From: Symbioplanes lichenis | GTDB lineage: Bacteria; Actinomycetota; Actinomycetes; Mycobacteriales; Micromonosporaceae | Reading direction: 5' to 3' | Assembly: GCF_030709675.1 (NCBI RefSeq) | Contig: NZ_JAUZQD010000007.1 | Coordinates: forward strand, 310,001 to 374,000 | DNA length: 64,000 bases | Shown: positions 1 through 8,005 of the stretch, in pieces | Layout: every line of letters begins with the position of its first letter | How positions within the stretch are numbered: the first letter of the stretch is position 1 | The notes under the pieces: generated by a model | What the model saw: only the letters and a program-made list of their open reading frames with translations | Databases searched by the model: none | What the model was told of the DNA's origin: nothing | Program-made: the position numbers and the translations under genes

Positions 1-36
1 ATCCTGGAGTTTGTCCCCTGGCGCCGGCCGACCAGG

Positions 37-1260
37 TCAGGGCCGGTGCGCCGCCCGGAAGACCCAGATGCGCATGAGGAGAAACCGAGCCGCCGTGGCC
101 AGCAGGTTGGCGACGATCAGGGCCGCCAGCTCGACCCACGTGGGCGGGGTGGCGACGGCCTGCAGCAGGGCCAGCGTGCCCGAGGTGAGCCCCAGCCCGA
201 TGCCGAAGACGACGAGACCCTGCACGTGGTGCCGCCACGCGCCGTCGCTGCCCTGGATCCGGAAGGTGACCCGGCGGTTCACCGCGGTGTTGGCGACCGC
301 GGTGACCAGCAGCGCGATCAGGTTGGCCCACTGGGCGCCGGCCCCGGTGCGGAGCAGGGCGTAGAGCGCGAGATAGGCCAGCGTGCTCGCGGCGCCCACC
401 GCGGCGAAGCGGATGAGCTGCCCGGCGAGCCCGGCGGGCACCCCGGCGACGGGCAGCGGGTTGCGGCCGAGCTGCTCGCGCAGGGCGGCCAGGGGCAGGC
501 TGCCGGTGCCGAGCGCCTTGGTGAGGCGGGCGATGCCGCGCAGGTCGGCCAGCGCGGTGGCGACGATGTCGACCCGGCTGTCGGGGTCGTCGACCCAGTC
601 CACCGGCACCTCGTGGATGCGCAGCCCGGCCCGCTCGGCCAGCACCAGCATCTCGGTGTCGAAGAACCAGCCGGTGTCCTCGACCATCGGCAGCAGCCGC
701 TCGGCGACGTCGCCGCGGATGGCCTTGAAGCCGCACTGCGCATCGGAGAAGCGGGCGGCCAGCGTGCCCCGCAGGATCAGGTTGTAGCTGCGGGAGATGA
801 ACTCGCGCTTCGCGCCCCGGACCACCCGCGAGCCCCGGGCCAGCCGGGAGCCGATGGCCAGGTCCGAGTGCCCGGAGATGAGCGGCGCGACCAGCGGGAG
901 CAGGGCACCCAGGTCGGTGGAGAGGTCCACGTCCATGTACGCGAGGACGGCCGCGTCCGAGTGCGTCCACACGTGCTTGAGCGCCCGCCCCCGGCCCTTC
1001 TCCGGCAGGTGCACCGACTCGACCGCGGGGTACGTCGCCGCGAGCCGGCGGGCCACCGCGGCCGTCCCGTCGGTGCTGGCGTTGTCGGCGACGGTGATCC
1101 GGAACCGGTACGGGAACTGGGCCGTCAGGTACTCGTGGAGTCGCCGGACGCACGGCTCGAGGTCGGTCTCCTCGTTGTAGACCGGGACGACCACGTCGAG
1201 AACGGGGGCGACGATCCGAGGGGCGCCGGGAGCGGCGGAGGGCAGCGTCGAAGTGCTCAT
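37..1260 (-). CDS. GT2 glycosyltransferase fused to a GtrA-type membrane domain
   Basis: The protein is 407 residues. Residues 20-255 form a GT-A glycosyltransferase family 2 domain of the dolichyl-phosphate-mannose/glucose synthase type: the nucleotide-binding start VVVPVYNEE, the ADNASTDGT loop and a metal-binding DVD at about 110-112. Residues 280-400 are four membrane helices of the GtrA/DPMS type. Such fusions load a sugar onto a polyprenyl phosphate at the inner face and help move it across the membrane. The lipid-linked sugar would be a donor for GT-C enzymes such as the GT39 protein encoded next door. ATG at 1260 is chosen because the family homology begins soon after; no strong Shine-Dalgarno is visible. 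Three 11-bp-spaced direct repeats lie 33-60 bp upstream. Sugar specificity is unknown. Confidence 0.88.
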   Translation of the reverse strand: MSTSTLPSAAPGAPRIVAPVLDVVVPVYNEETDLEPCVRRLHEYLTAQFPYRFRITVADNASTDGTAAVARRLAATYPAVESVHLPEKGRGRALKHVWTHSDAAVLAYMDVDLSTDLGALLPLVAPLISGHSDLAIGSRLARGSRVVRGAKREFISRSYNLILRGTLAARFSDAQCGFKAIRGDVAERLLPMVEDTGWFFDTEMLVLAERAGLRIHEVPVDWVDDPDSRVDIVATALADLRGIARLTKALGTGSLPLAALREQLGRNPLPVAGVPAGLAGQLIRFAAVGAASTLAYLALYALLRTGAGAQWANLIALLVTAVANTAVNRRVTFRIQGSDGAWRHHVQGLVVFGIGLGLTSGTLALLQAVATPPTWVELAALIVANLLATAARFLLMRIWVFRAAHRP

Positions 1261-1292
1261 GGGACCAAGGTCGCCGGGGGCGCTTTGACCGG

Positions 1293-1320
1293 CTTGTGGC
1301 ATGCCTGTGGCGGCGCTGTG
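1293..1320 (-). promoter_or_regulatory. Triple 11-bp direct repeat upstream of the GT2/GtrA gene
   Basis: Read on the + strand, the hexamers CTTGTG, CCTGTG and GCTGTG start at 1293, 1304 and 1315, each separated by exactly 5 bases. This head-to-tail arrangement at one helical turn is typical for OmpR/PhoP-type response regulator dimers. Matching arrays occur at 3605-3632 and 7660-7687. Binding by the regulator encoded at 6890-7627 is inference. Confidence 0.55.
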
Positions 1321-1388
1321 ATCGATCACGGAAGCTCCAGGGAATCGGGCAGGAGGCGGCCCCCGGGGTACGAGGGCCGCCCGCTGGA

Positions 1389-3536
1389 CTACTGCGCCGG
1401 CTGGGTGAGGTCGTAGACCGTGACGCCGTCGACGGTCTGCGCCGCGAAGGTCTCCTGGACCCAGGTGGAGATCTCGGAGCTGGCGTTGCTGCCGCCGGAG
1501 TTCCCGCCGCCGCGGTTGCCGCCCCCGCCGAAGCCGCCGCCCCCGATGAAGTAGTGGATCTTCCCGGCCTGCACGTACGCCTGGAACTGCGCGAGCGTCG
1601 GCGAGGGGTCGCTGCCGTTGAAGCCGCCGATCGCCATGACCGGCTTCTCCGTGGCGAGCTGATAGCCCGAGGCGTTCTGCGAGCCGACGGCCGCGGCGAC
1701 CCAGGTGTACTGGTCCGCGCCGGCCTCGAGCAGCGTCTTCATCTGGTCGCTGACGGTCGCGGCGTCGAGCAGGCCGCCCATGCCACCGCCGCCGCGCATC
1801 CCGCCGTTGCCCCGGCCGCCCGTCCCACCCGGGAACCCGCCGCCTTGCTGGCCGTTCTGGGTGCCGCCGCCCGGGAAGCCGCCCTGCCCGCCGCCGGGGA
1901 AGCCCCCGCCGCCGGGGAAGCCGCCTTGGCCGCCGCCGCCCGGGAACCCGCCCCGGCCACCGCCGCCGGGGCCGCCGCCGGGGCCACCCCGGCCGCCGAA
2001 GCCGCCGCCCTGCACCGACGGGCCCGCCGACGGGATGGAACCGGTGTGCGGCTCGGACGCCGTCTGCACCGCGTACGCCGCCGGCCCGCCGAGCACCGCG
2101 ACCAGCGCACCGCCGGCCGCCACCATGGCGATCTTCGCCGAGAGCCGGACAGAGGCGACGACGGCGACGGCGGCGAGGGCGCCCACGATCAGGACGACCC
2201 AGCGCAGCCACGGCACGAAGTCCGGGCTCCAGCCGAGCATGTGCCACGACCACCACGCGGTGACGCCGATCGCCACGGCGAGGGCGGCTGCGGCGAAGAT
2301 GTTCCTGCGGGCCCGCCAGAGCAGCACGGCGCCCATGCCGGCGACCGCGCCGACCGCCGGGGACAGGGCCACGGTGTAGTACGCGTGGAAGATGCCCTGC
2401 ATGAAGCTGAAGATCAGGCCCGTACTGAGCAGCCAGCTGCCCCACAGGATCAGGCCGGCCCGCTGGTTGTCGGTGCGCGCCCGGCGGAAGGTGAGCACCA
2501 GCCCGGCGACCAGCACGATCAGCGCGCCCGGGATGAGCCACGAGATCTGGCCGCCCTGCGACGTGTCGAACATGCGCAGGATGCCGGTCTCACCCCACAT
2601 GCCGCCGCCCATGCCGCCACCACCGCCGCCGCCGACGCTGCCGGTCTCGTCGCCGTTGAGCCGGCCGAGGCCGTTGTAGCCGAGGGTCAGCTCGAGCAGG
2701 CTGTTGTTCTGCGAGCCGCCGATGTACGGGCGCGCCGAGGCGGGCACCAGCTCGACGATCGCGATGTACCAGCCGGCCGACACGACCACGGCGAGCCCGG
2801 AGAGCAGCAGCTGCCCCACGCGCTTGAGGATCTTGGGCGGGCCGGCGATCAGGTACGTGAGGGCGTACACCGGCACCACGAGCAGCGCCTGCAGCATCTT
2901 GGCCAGGAAGCCGAAGCCGACGAAGACCCCGGCGAGCACGATCCACTTGGTGGAGCCCGTCTCGACCGCGCGCGTGGTCGCGTACGCTCCGGCGATCATC
3001 AGCAGCACGAGCAGCGCGTCCGGGTTGTTGAAGCGGAACATCAGCACCGCCACCGGGGTCAGCGCCATCGCGACGCCCGCGATCAGGCCCGCCGCCGCGC
3101 CGAAGTGGCGCTTGACGGTGGCGTACAGCAGGCCGACCGAGGCGACGCCCAGCAGCGCCTGCGGGACCAGGATGCTCCACGAGCTCAGGCCGAAGATCCG
3201 GACCGAAAGCGCCATGATCCAGAGGGCGGCCGGCGTCTTGTCGACGGTGATCGCGTTGGCCGCGTCCGACGAGCCGTAGAAGAACGCCTTCCAGCTCTCG
3301 GAGCCGGCCTGGACCGCCGCCGAGTAGAACGCGTTCGCCCAGCCGGAGGCGCCGAGGCCCCAGATGTAGAGCACGGCCGTGAGCACCAGCAGGGCGAGCA
3401 GCGACGGCCGGGCCCAGGCCGGGTCCTCGGGCCGGCCGCGGAGCAACGCCGACCACCGGGACCGGGGCGGCGCCGCGGGCGGTGGTGAGACCGCCGGCGG
3501 CGATGCCATCTCCGGTACGGGCAACGTCGAGGTCAT
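1389..3536 (-). CDS. GT39 (PMT/ArnT-like) membrane glycosyltransferase with Gly-rich extracytoplasmic segment
   Basis: The protein is 715 residues. The N-terminal 450 residues hold about a dozen hydrophobic helices with the PMT/ArnT architecture, including an early periplasmic loop with the KTPAALW stretch. These GT-C enzymes use lipid-linked sugars on the outer face of the membrane. After the last helix comes a long Gly-rich stretch (roughly residues 500-590) with repeated FPGGG units, then a compact C-terminal domain of about 120 residues that ends in a conserved-looking WVQETF...TVYDLTQ. ATG at 3536 follows AAGGA by 6 bases, so I prefer it to the TTG one codon upstream. The GT2/GtrA partner is 128 bp downstream. 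An 11-bp repeat array lies 70-95 bp upstream of the start. The acceptor (protein, teichoic acid or lipid) is not evident. Confidence 0.85.
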   Translation of the reverse strand: MTSTLPVPEMASPPAVSPPPAAPPRSRWSALLRGRPEDPAWARPSLLALLVLTAVLYIWGLGASGWANAFYSAAVQAGSESWKAFFYGSSDAANAITVDKTPAALWIMALSVRIFGLSSWSILVPQALLGVASVGLLYATVKRHFGAAAGLIAGVAMALTPVAVLMFRFNNPDALLVLLMIAGAYATTRAVETGSTKWIVLAGVFVGFGFLAKMLQALLVVPVYALTYLIAGPPKILKRVGQLLLSGLAVVVSAGWYIAIVELVPASARPYIGGSQNNSLLELTLGYNGLGRLNGDETGSVGGGGGGGMGGGMWGETGILRMFDTSQGGQISWLIPGALIVLVAGLVLTFRRARTDNQRAGLILWGSWLLSTGLIFSFMQGIFHAYYTVALSPAVGAVAGMGAVLLWRARRNIFAAAALAVAIGVTAWWSWHMLGWSPDFVPWLRWVVLIVGALAAVAVVASVRLSAKIAMVAAGGALVAVLGGPAAYAVQTASEPHTGSIPSAGPSVQGGGFGGRGGPGGGPGGGGRGGFPGGGGQGGFPGGGGFPGGGQGGFPGGGTQNGQQGGGFPGGTGGRGNGGMRGGGGMGGLLDAATVSDQMKTLLEAGADQYTWVAAAVGSQNASGYQLATEKPVMAIGGFNGSDPSPTLAQFQAYVQAGKIHYFIGGGGFGGGGNRGGGNSGGSNASSEISTWVQETFAAQTVDGVTVYDLTQPAQ
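1786..2005. repeat. In-frame GC-rich minisatellite encoding FPGGG repeats
   Basis: Inside the GT39 gene the DNA is a run of imperfect units of CCGCCGCCGGGGAAGCC type. On the minus strand they encode GGFPGGG repeats. The reading frame is preserved throughout, as expected for a flexible linker under selection for length class rather than exact sequence. Confidence 0.7.
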
Positions 3537-3604
3537 CAAGGTTCCTTAGGGGCAGGCGGGGAGCACATTGACTCCCTCACCTTCGGGCGCCCGCCTGTCG
3601 GACC

Positions 3605-3632
3605 CTTATGCCGTTCCTGTGCGCCCCCTGTG
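3605..3632 (-). promoter_or_regulatory. Triple 11-bp direct repeat upstream of the GT39 gene
   Basis: On the + strand CTTATG, CCTGTG and CCTGTG start at 3605, 3616 and 3627, separated by exactly 5 bases. A further CCTGT follows at 3636. The array lies between the end of the DAHP synthase gene (3665) and the GT39 start (3536), so it can serve only the GT39 promoter in a simple model. Same motif and period as at 1293 and 7660. Confidence 0.6.
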
Positions 3633-3664
3633 AGTCCTGTTTCGACCTGAAGGCGCGCCCGGGA

Positions 3665-4726
3665 TCACGACGCGCGGCGCTTGGCGGCCGCGGCGGCGAG
3701 GCGCTCGAGGACGCCCACGGTCGGGTCCCAGCCCATGCACGCGTCGGTGACGCTCTGCCCGTACGTGAGCTCGCCGCCCAGGTCCTGCCGCCCGGCCTCG
3801 AGGAAGCTCTCCAGCATGACCCCGCGGATGCCCCGCTGACCGGCCTCCAGCTGCCCGGCGACGTCCTCGGCCACGGCCGGCTGGCGCAGGTGGTCCTTGC
3901 CGCTGTTGCCGTGCGAGCAGTCGATGACGACCCGCTCGGGCAGCCCGGCGTCGCGCAGCAGCCCGAGCGCCGAGGCCACGTCCGCCGCGCTGTAGTTCGG
4001 GCCCTTGCCGCCTCGCAGCACCAGGTGGCAGTCGGGGTTGCCGGTCGTGTGCATGATCGCCGGCGTGCCGGAGACGTCGATGCCGGGGAAGACGTGCGGC
4101 ACCGCGGCGGCGTTGATCGCGTCGATGGCGGTGGCGATGCTGCCGTCGGGGCGGTTCTTCATGCCGATCGGCATCGACAGGCCGGACGCCAGCTGCCGGT
4201 GGACCTGCGACTCCACCGTACGGGCGCCGATCGCCCCCCACGCCACGGTGTCCGCGATGTACTGCGGCGTGATCGGGTCGAGGAACTCCACGGCCACGGG
4301 CAGCCGGCGCTCCAGCACCTGCAGCAGCAGCGACCGGGCCATGCGCAGCCCCTTGCCGACGTCGCCGGTGCCGTCCAGCCCGGGGTCGTTGATCAGGCCC
4401 TTCCAGCCGACCGTGGACCGCGGCTTCTCGAAGTAGACCCGCATCACGATCAGCAGGTCGTCGGCGAGCCGGGTGGCTTGTTCCCGCAGCCGGTCCGCGT
4501 ACTCGACGGCGGCGACCGGGTCGTGCACCGAGCACGGCCCGACCACGACCAGCAGCCGTTGATCTCGGTCGTTGAGCACGTCCTCGACCTGGCGCCGGCC
4601 GTCCAGCACGGTCGCGGACAGCTCGTGGGTCAGCGGCAGCTCGTGGTGCAGCAGCGCGGGGCTCATCAGCGGCACGACGGTCTCGATGCGGTGGTCGCTG
4701 ACCCGCTGCACCTCGGGGATCGTCAC
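3665..4726 (-). CDS. aroG: 3-deoxy-7-phosphoheptulonate (DAHP) synthase, type I AroFGH family
   Basis: This enzyme joins phosphoenolpyruvate and erythrose 4-phosphate in the first step of aromatic amino acid synthesis. The GPCSVHDP motif (about 63-70), FEKPR, KNRPDGS, the IDCSHGNSGKDH block and the C-terminal MGWD are all characteristic of the E. coli AroF/G/H type. I place the start at GTG 4726: AAGGGCAGGA lies just upstream and the product is 353 residues, close to the 350 of E. coli AroG. The frame stays open up to an ATG at 4813, but that codon sits inside the 3' arm of a terminator hairpin, so the longer start is unlikely. The gene is preceded by a leader peptide rich in Trp, Tyr and Phe, pointing to transcription attenuation. 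Confidence 0.93.
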   Translation of the reverse strand: MTIPEVQRVSDHRIETVVPLMSPALLHHELPLTHELSATVLDGRRQVEDVLNDRDQRLLVVVGPCSVHDPVAAVEYADRLREQATRLADDLLIVMRVYFEKPRSTVGWKGLINDPGLDGTGDVGKGLRMARSLLLQVLERRLPVAVEFLDPITPQYIADTVAWGAIGARTVESQVHRQLASGLSMPIGMKNRPDGSIATAIDAINAAAVPHVFPGIDVSGTPAIMHTTGNPDCHLVLRGGKGPNYSAADVASALGLLRDAGLPERVVIDCSHGNSGKDHLRQPAVAEDVAGQLEAGQRGIRGVMLESFLEAGRQDLGGELTYGQSVTDACMGWDPTVGVLERLAAAAAKRRAS

Positions 4727-4792
4727 GGTGTCCTGCCCTTCTCCGCCGGCCGCCGCGGGGGCCGGCGTCCCCCTGGCCTGGACCGGCTCGTG

Positions 4793-4827
4793 AAAACGAA
4801 AAAGCAGCGACATCGTGTCGCTGCTTC
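4793..4827 (-). terminator. Intrinsic terminator (attenuator) in the DAHP synthase leader
   Basis: Minus-strand reading gives AAGCAGCGACA, loop CGA, TGTCGCTGCTT (11 perfect base pairs, 4802-4826), followed by TTTCGTTTT. This is a classic Rho-independent terminator, yet it lies between the leader peptide stop (4853) and the aroG start (4726), the position of an attenuator. Upstream GGCCGGC in the leader can pair with GCCGGCC directly before the stem, a possible part of an alternative fold. Confidence 0.8.
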
Positions 4828-4852
4828 GGCCGGCCCTGCGGGGTGTCTCAGG

Positions 4853-4918
4853 TCATGAATCCATGGCCGAGGCACCGGCGGGAGCCGGCCTCGTAAACCA
4901 CGAATACCAACGGGACAC
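4853..4918 (-). CDS. Aromatic leader peptide, MSRWYSWFTRPAPAG...
   Basis: A 21-codon ORF starts with GTG at 4918 and ends with TGA at 4853-4855. It begins M-S-R-W-Y-S-W-F-T, placing two Trp, one Tyr and one Phe codon within codons 4-8. It ends 26 bases before the terminator stem that precedes the DAHP synthase gene. Aromatic codons clustered in a short ORF upstream of a terminator and an aromatic biosynthesis gene define a classical amino-acid attenuator: stalling of the ribosome for lack of charged tRNA would favour read-through. The presence of all three aromatic amino acids suits an enzyme that feeds all three pathways. No strong Shine-Dalgarno is visible before GTG, the main weakness. Confidence 0.7.
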   Translation of the reverse strand: MSRWYSWFTRPAPAGASAMDS

Positions 4919-5004
4919 GCGGCCATGGTAGCCCATCGGAGACGGACTGTGTCCGTCAGCCGGGGTATGGCTACATGCAAGTTGCGTGTGCTCACATGAA
5001 GTGC

Positions 5005-5409
5005 ATGAACGACACGAGCACGCCGGCTCTTCTCGACAGTCTCGCCGATCTGCCGCCGGCGGAGCGTCGCCAGGCGGTCGCGGTGGTGGTGCTGCGGGTG
5101 TGGGAGACGCCGCAGGTGCTGCTCGGGGAGATCCCGCCGACCCAGGCGCTGGCGGCCATCGCCGCGATCGCCGCCGGGCTGCCCGGGGCCCAGGGCCGCC
5201 CGTGGCTCGACGAGCGCCTGCGGGCCGCCGCGTGTCCCCGGGTCACGAGCGAGCTGTCCGGCCGGGCGCTGTGCGCGCTCGACGTGCTGGTCGGCCGGGA
5301 CAGCGAGTCGGTGCCGCTGGAGTTGCACGTGAGCGACGGCGCCGCGGCCGGGGCGCTACTGGACGACCTGCGGGACGTACTGATGGACGGCCTGCGGCTG
5401 GGGCTGTGA
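5005..5409 (+). CDS. Small protein of unknown function
   Basis: This reading frame encodes 134 residues from ATG 5005 (an in-frame ATG at 4975 is an alternative). It is rich in Ala and Leu with mostly helical segments such as LADLPPAERRQAVAVVVLRVW. I recognise no catalytic motif or membrane helix. It is divergent from the DAHP synthase leader, and its last 54 bases overlap the end of the histidine kinase gene tail to tail. Codon bias supports coding, but the function is unknown. Confidence 0.5.
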   Translation: MNDTSTPALLDSLADLPPAERRQAVAVVVLRVWETPQVLLGEIPPTQALAAIAAIAAGLPGAQGRPWLDERLRAAACPRVTSELSGRALCALDVLVGRDSESVPLELHVSDGAAAGALLDDLRDVLMDGLRLGL

Positions 5410-6888
5410 GACCGGCTGGAGCGGCAGCCGTACGGTGAACTCGGTCCGCCCGGGCACGCTGGCCACCTCGACCCGTCCGCCGTGGGCCGTGACCACCGCG
5501 TGCACGATCGACAGGCCCAGACCGGTGCTGCCGGCCGCCCGCGAGCGGGAGCTGTCCCCGCGGGCGAAGCGCTCGAAGATCCGGGGCAGCAGGTCGGCCG
5601 GGATGCCCGGGCCGCCGTCGACCACCTTGATCACGGCCGCGTCGCCCTGGGCGCGCACCCCGGCGATGACGATCGTGCCCTCGGGCGTGTGCGTCCGCGC
5701 GTTGGCCAGCAGATTGGCGATCACCTGATGCAGCCGATGACTGTCGCCGAGCACGGTCACCGGCTCGTCGGGCAGGTCGAGCTGCCAGGTGTGCTGGGGG
5801 CCCGCCGCGTGCGCGTCGCTGACCGCGTCGACCAGCAGCATCGTCAGGTCGACCGGATCGTGGGCGAGCGGCCGGCCGGCGTCGAGGCGGGCGAGCAGCA
5901 GCAGATCCTCGACCAGGGCCGTCATCCGCTGGGCCTCGGACTCGACCCGCCGCATGACGTGGCTGATCTCGTCCGGCACGGGCTGGCGGCTGCGCCGGCT
6001 CAGCTCGGCGTAGCCGCGGATCGCCGCGAGCGGGGTTCGCAACTCATGGCTGGCGTCCGCCACGAACTGACGCACCTGCATCTCGCTGGCGTGCCGCGCC
6101 TCGAGCGCGTTGCCGACATGGTCGAGCATCCGGTTGAGCGCCGCGCCGACCGCTCCGACCTCGGTGTGCGGATCGGTGTCGCCGGGCGGCACCCGCTGCG
6201 CGAGCTCGACCTCGCCACGGTCCAGCCGCAGCTCGGAGACGCGGGTGGCGGTCGCGGCGACCCGGTTGAGCGGTTTGAGCGTACGCCGGATGATCACGGC
6301 CCCGGCCCAGCCCGCGACGCCGATCGCGATCAGGACCGCACCCCCCGTGACCAGCGCGACCGCCAGCAGCGTCTGCTGCGTGTCGGCCAGTGGCAGAGCG
6401 ACCACGACCACGCCGTTGCTGGTGGTGCGGGACAGCGCCCGATAGTCGCCCAGAGAGCCCAGATCGACGTCGACCGCGTTGCCGTCATCCGCTATGCCGG
6501 ACAGCGCGGTGATGGTGGCGGGGGACAGATCGGTGAAGTCGTTGTCGTAGTTCCCGTCCTCGTTGAGCGCGAGCCCCACGGTGCCGCCCTCGATGTCCGT
6601 CCCGGTCAGGTAGAGGAAGATGTCTCCCTCCTGCGCGCCCGGCGGCACCCGGTCCGACCATCCGCCGAAGGGCGACGGCTGCTGGTTGGAGCGTCCTGCG
6701 GGCGGGCGGTTCTGCGCGCGGTTCGCGGTCTCGTTGAGCTGGTCGTCGAGCTGCTGATAGAGCGACTTGTGCAGATAGATCTCGGCGACACCGCCGACGA
6801 CCACGCCGAGGACCGACAGCAGCGCGATCATCATCGCGATGAGCCGGGTCCGCAGCGACCAGCCCGCGGGGGAGCGCCAGCGGGTCAT
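5356..6888 (-). CDS. Two-component sensor histidine kinase
   Basis: The 510-residue sensor has a first membrane helix at 16-38, an extracytoplasmic sensor region of about 130 residues, a second helix at about 175-198, a HAMP linker to about 262, then HisKA with the phospho-acceptor His281 in VADASHELRTPLA. The ATPase domain shows the N-box (HQVIANLLANA, 387-397), DGGPGIP and GSTGLGLSIV. A Gln/Pro-rich tail follows. The extracytoplasmic region has no family I recognise; it contains Asn/Gln/Pro-rich and acidic stretches. The gene starts one base after the stop of the response regulator, so the two are co-translated. The pair probably responds to an envelope signal, as suggested by shared repeats upstream of two glycosyltransferase genes. 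Confidence 0.92.
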   Translation of the reverse strand: MTRWRSPAGWSLRTRLIAMMIALLSVLGVVVGGVAEIYLHKSLYQQLDDQLNETANRAQNRPPAGRSNQQPSPFGGWSDRVPPGAQEGDIFLYLTGTDIEGGTVGLALNEDGNYDNDFTDLSPATITALSGIADDGNAVDVDLGSLGDYRALSRTTSNGVVVVALPLADTQQTLLAVALVTGGAVLIAIGVAGWAGAVIIRRTLKPLNRVAATATRVSELRLDRGEVELAQRVPPGDTDPHTEVGAVGAALNRMLDHVGNALEARHASEMQVRQFVADASHELRTPLAAIRGYAELSRRSRQPVPDEISHVMRRVESEAQRMTALVEDLLLLARLDAGRPLAHDPVDLTMLLVDAVSDAHAAGPQHTWQLDLPDEPVTVLGDSHRLHQVIANLLANARTHTPEGTIVIAGVRAQGDAAVIKVVDGGPGIPADLLPRIFERFARGDSSRSRAAGSTGLGLSIVHAVVTAHGGRVEVASVPGRTEFTVRLPLQPVSQPQPQAVHQYVPQVVQ

Positions 6889-6889
6889 C

Positions 6890-7627
6890 TCAGTCCGCCG
6901 GCTTCAGCACGTAGCCCGCGCCGCGCATGGTGTGGATCATCGGCGCACGCCCGGCGTCGATCTTCTTCCGCAGGTACGAGATGTAGAGCTCGACCACGTT
7001 CGCCTGGCCGCCGAAGTCGTAGTTCCAGACGCGGTCCAGGATCTGGCTCTTGCTCAGCACCCGGCGCGGGTTGCGCATGAGATAGCGCAGCAGCTCGAAC
7101 TCGGTGGCCGTCAGCGTCACCAGATCGCCGCCGCGGCGCACCTCGTGGCTGTCCTCGTCCAGGCTCAGGTCCCCGACGATCAGCTGGGACTCCTGGCGCT
7201 GCTGGGAGCGGCCGGTGCGGCGCATCAGCCCGCGCAGCCGGGCGACGACCTCCTCCAGGCTGAACGGCTTGGTCACGTAGTCGTCGCCGCCCGCGGTGAG
7301 GCCGGTGATCCGGTCCTCGACCGAGTCCTTGGCCGTCAGGAAGAGCACGGGCACGTCGGGCGACTCCCCGCGCAGCCGGCGCAGCACCTCGAGCCCGTCG
7401 ATGTCGGGCAGCATCATGTCGAGGACGACGGCGTCGGGGCGGAAGTCGCGCGCGGCCCGCACGGCGCCCATGCCGTCACCGGCGCTGCGCACGTCCCAGC
7501 CCTCGTAACGCAGCGCCATCGACAGCAGCTCGGCGAGGGTGGCCTCGTCGTCGACCACGAGAACACGGACGGGCGCGCCGTCCGGCCGCCGGAGGTCGTT
7601 GCTGGGGTCTGCGTTAGCCATCGTCAT
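6890..7627 (-). CDS. OmpR/PhoP-family response regulator
   Basis: Residues 20-135 form a receiver domain: acidic pair Asp26-Asp27, phospho-acceptor Asp70 (AVVLDMMLPDIDG), Thr98 and Lys120 (YVTKPF). Residues 150-240 form a winged-helix output domain with the recognition segment RVWNYDFGGQANVVELYISYLRKK and the wing TMRGAGYVLKP. ATG 7627 is used; the ATG two codons later is an equally plausible start. It precedes the sensor kinase in one operon. Its own promoter region carries a triple direct repeat of the CCTGTG type at 7660-7687, consistent with autoregulation. It resembles actinobacterial TrcR/TcrX-type regulators, but I cannot assign an ortholog. Confidence 0.92.
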   Translation of the reverse strand: MTMANADPSNDLRRPDGAPVRVLVVDDEATLAELLSMALRYEGWDVRSAGDGMGAVRAARDFRPDAVVLDMMLPDIDGLEVLRRLRGESPDVPVLFLTAKDSVEDRITGLTAGGDDYVTKPFSLEEVVARLRGLMRRTGRSQQRQESQLIVGDLSLDEDSHEVRRGGDLVTLTATEFELLRYLMRNPRRVLSKSQILDRVWNYDFGGQANVVELYISYLRKKIDAGRAPMIHTMRGAGYVLKPAD

Positions 7628-7659
7628 GATCCCACTGTCGCGGGCGGCGCTTTGCGTCA

Positions 7660-7687
7660 CCTTTCCCCTTCCTGTGTAGCACCTGTG
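7660..7687 (-). promoter_or_regulatory. Triple 11-bp direct repeat in the divergent promoter of the two-component operon
   Basis: On the + strand CCTTTC, CCTGTG and CCTGTG start at 7660, 7671 and 7682 with 5 bases between them. The array lies 33-60 bp upstream of the response regulator start and about 70 bp upstream of the small + strand gene at 7758, so it could control both. It matches the arrays at 1293 and 3605 in sequence and period. Confidence 0.6.
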
Positions 7688-7757
7688 TGTCGCGCGCACA
7701 GGAATGCCATGCTTTCCGCACAGCGTCGTGACGGCCGGGGCCGGAACCGTACTGCTC

Positions 7758-7970
7758 ATGACGGAGACGATGAGCAAGCAGCCGCGCCGGGTGATCGGTG
7801 CGATGGTGGCGGCGTCATTGGCCGTGGTCGCGGTGCTGGGGCCGGGTCCGGACCTCGTCACCCGGCTCGGCGCGAGCGAGCAGGTGGCGTTCGCGACGGT
7901 GAGCGCCGCCGACACCATCCGCAGCGTGGGCATGCTCACCGAGGTGCCCGCGGGCCGGCGCAGCAGTTGA
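7758..7970 (+). CDS. Small membrane-anchored or secreted protein
   Basis: From ATG 7758 the product is 70 residues: a short basic start (SKQPRR), a hydrophobic helix (VIGAMVAASLAVVAVLG), then a short extracytoplasmic tail of about 35 residues. ATG 7770 is another possible start. No family is recognised. It is divergent from the two-component operon and shares its promoter region with the direct repeat array at 7660-7687, so it may be a target or an accessory sensor of that system. This is inference from position only. Confidence 0.45.
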   Translation: MTETMSKQPRRVIGAMVAASLAVVAVLGPGPDLVTRLGASEQVAFATVSAADTIRSVGMLTEVPAGRRSS

Positions 7971-8005
7971 GCGCGTCAAACTAGGACAAACGTCGTTAAA
8001 TCGGC

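Noticed and set aside
1739..2110. Open frames opposite the Gly-rich part of the GT39 gene
   Set aside because: Pro/Arg-rich shadow translations of a GC-rich repeat on the other strands.
4727..4813. Longer DAHP synthase start at ATG 4813
   Set aside because: That ATG sits in the 3' arm of the terminator hairpin with no ribosome-binding site, and the family length fits the GTG at 4726.
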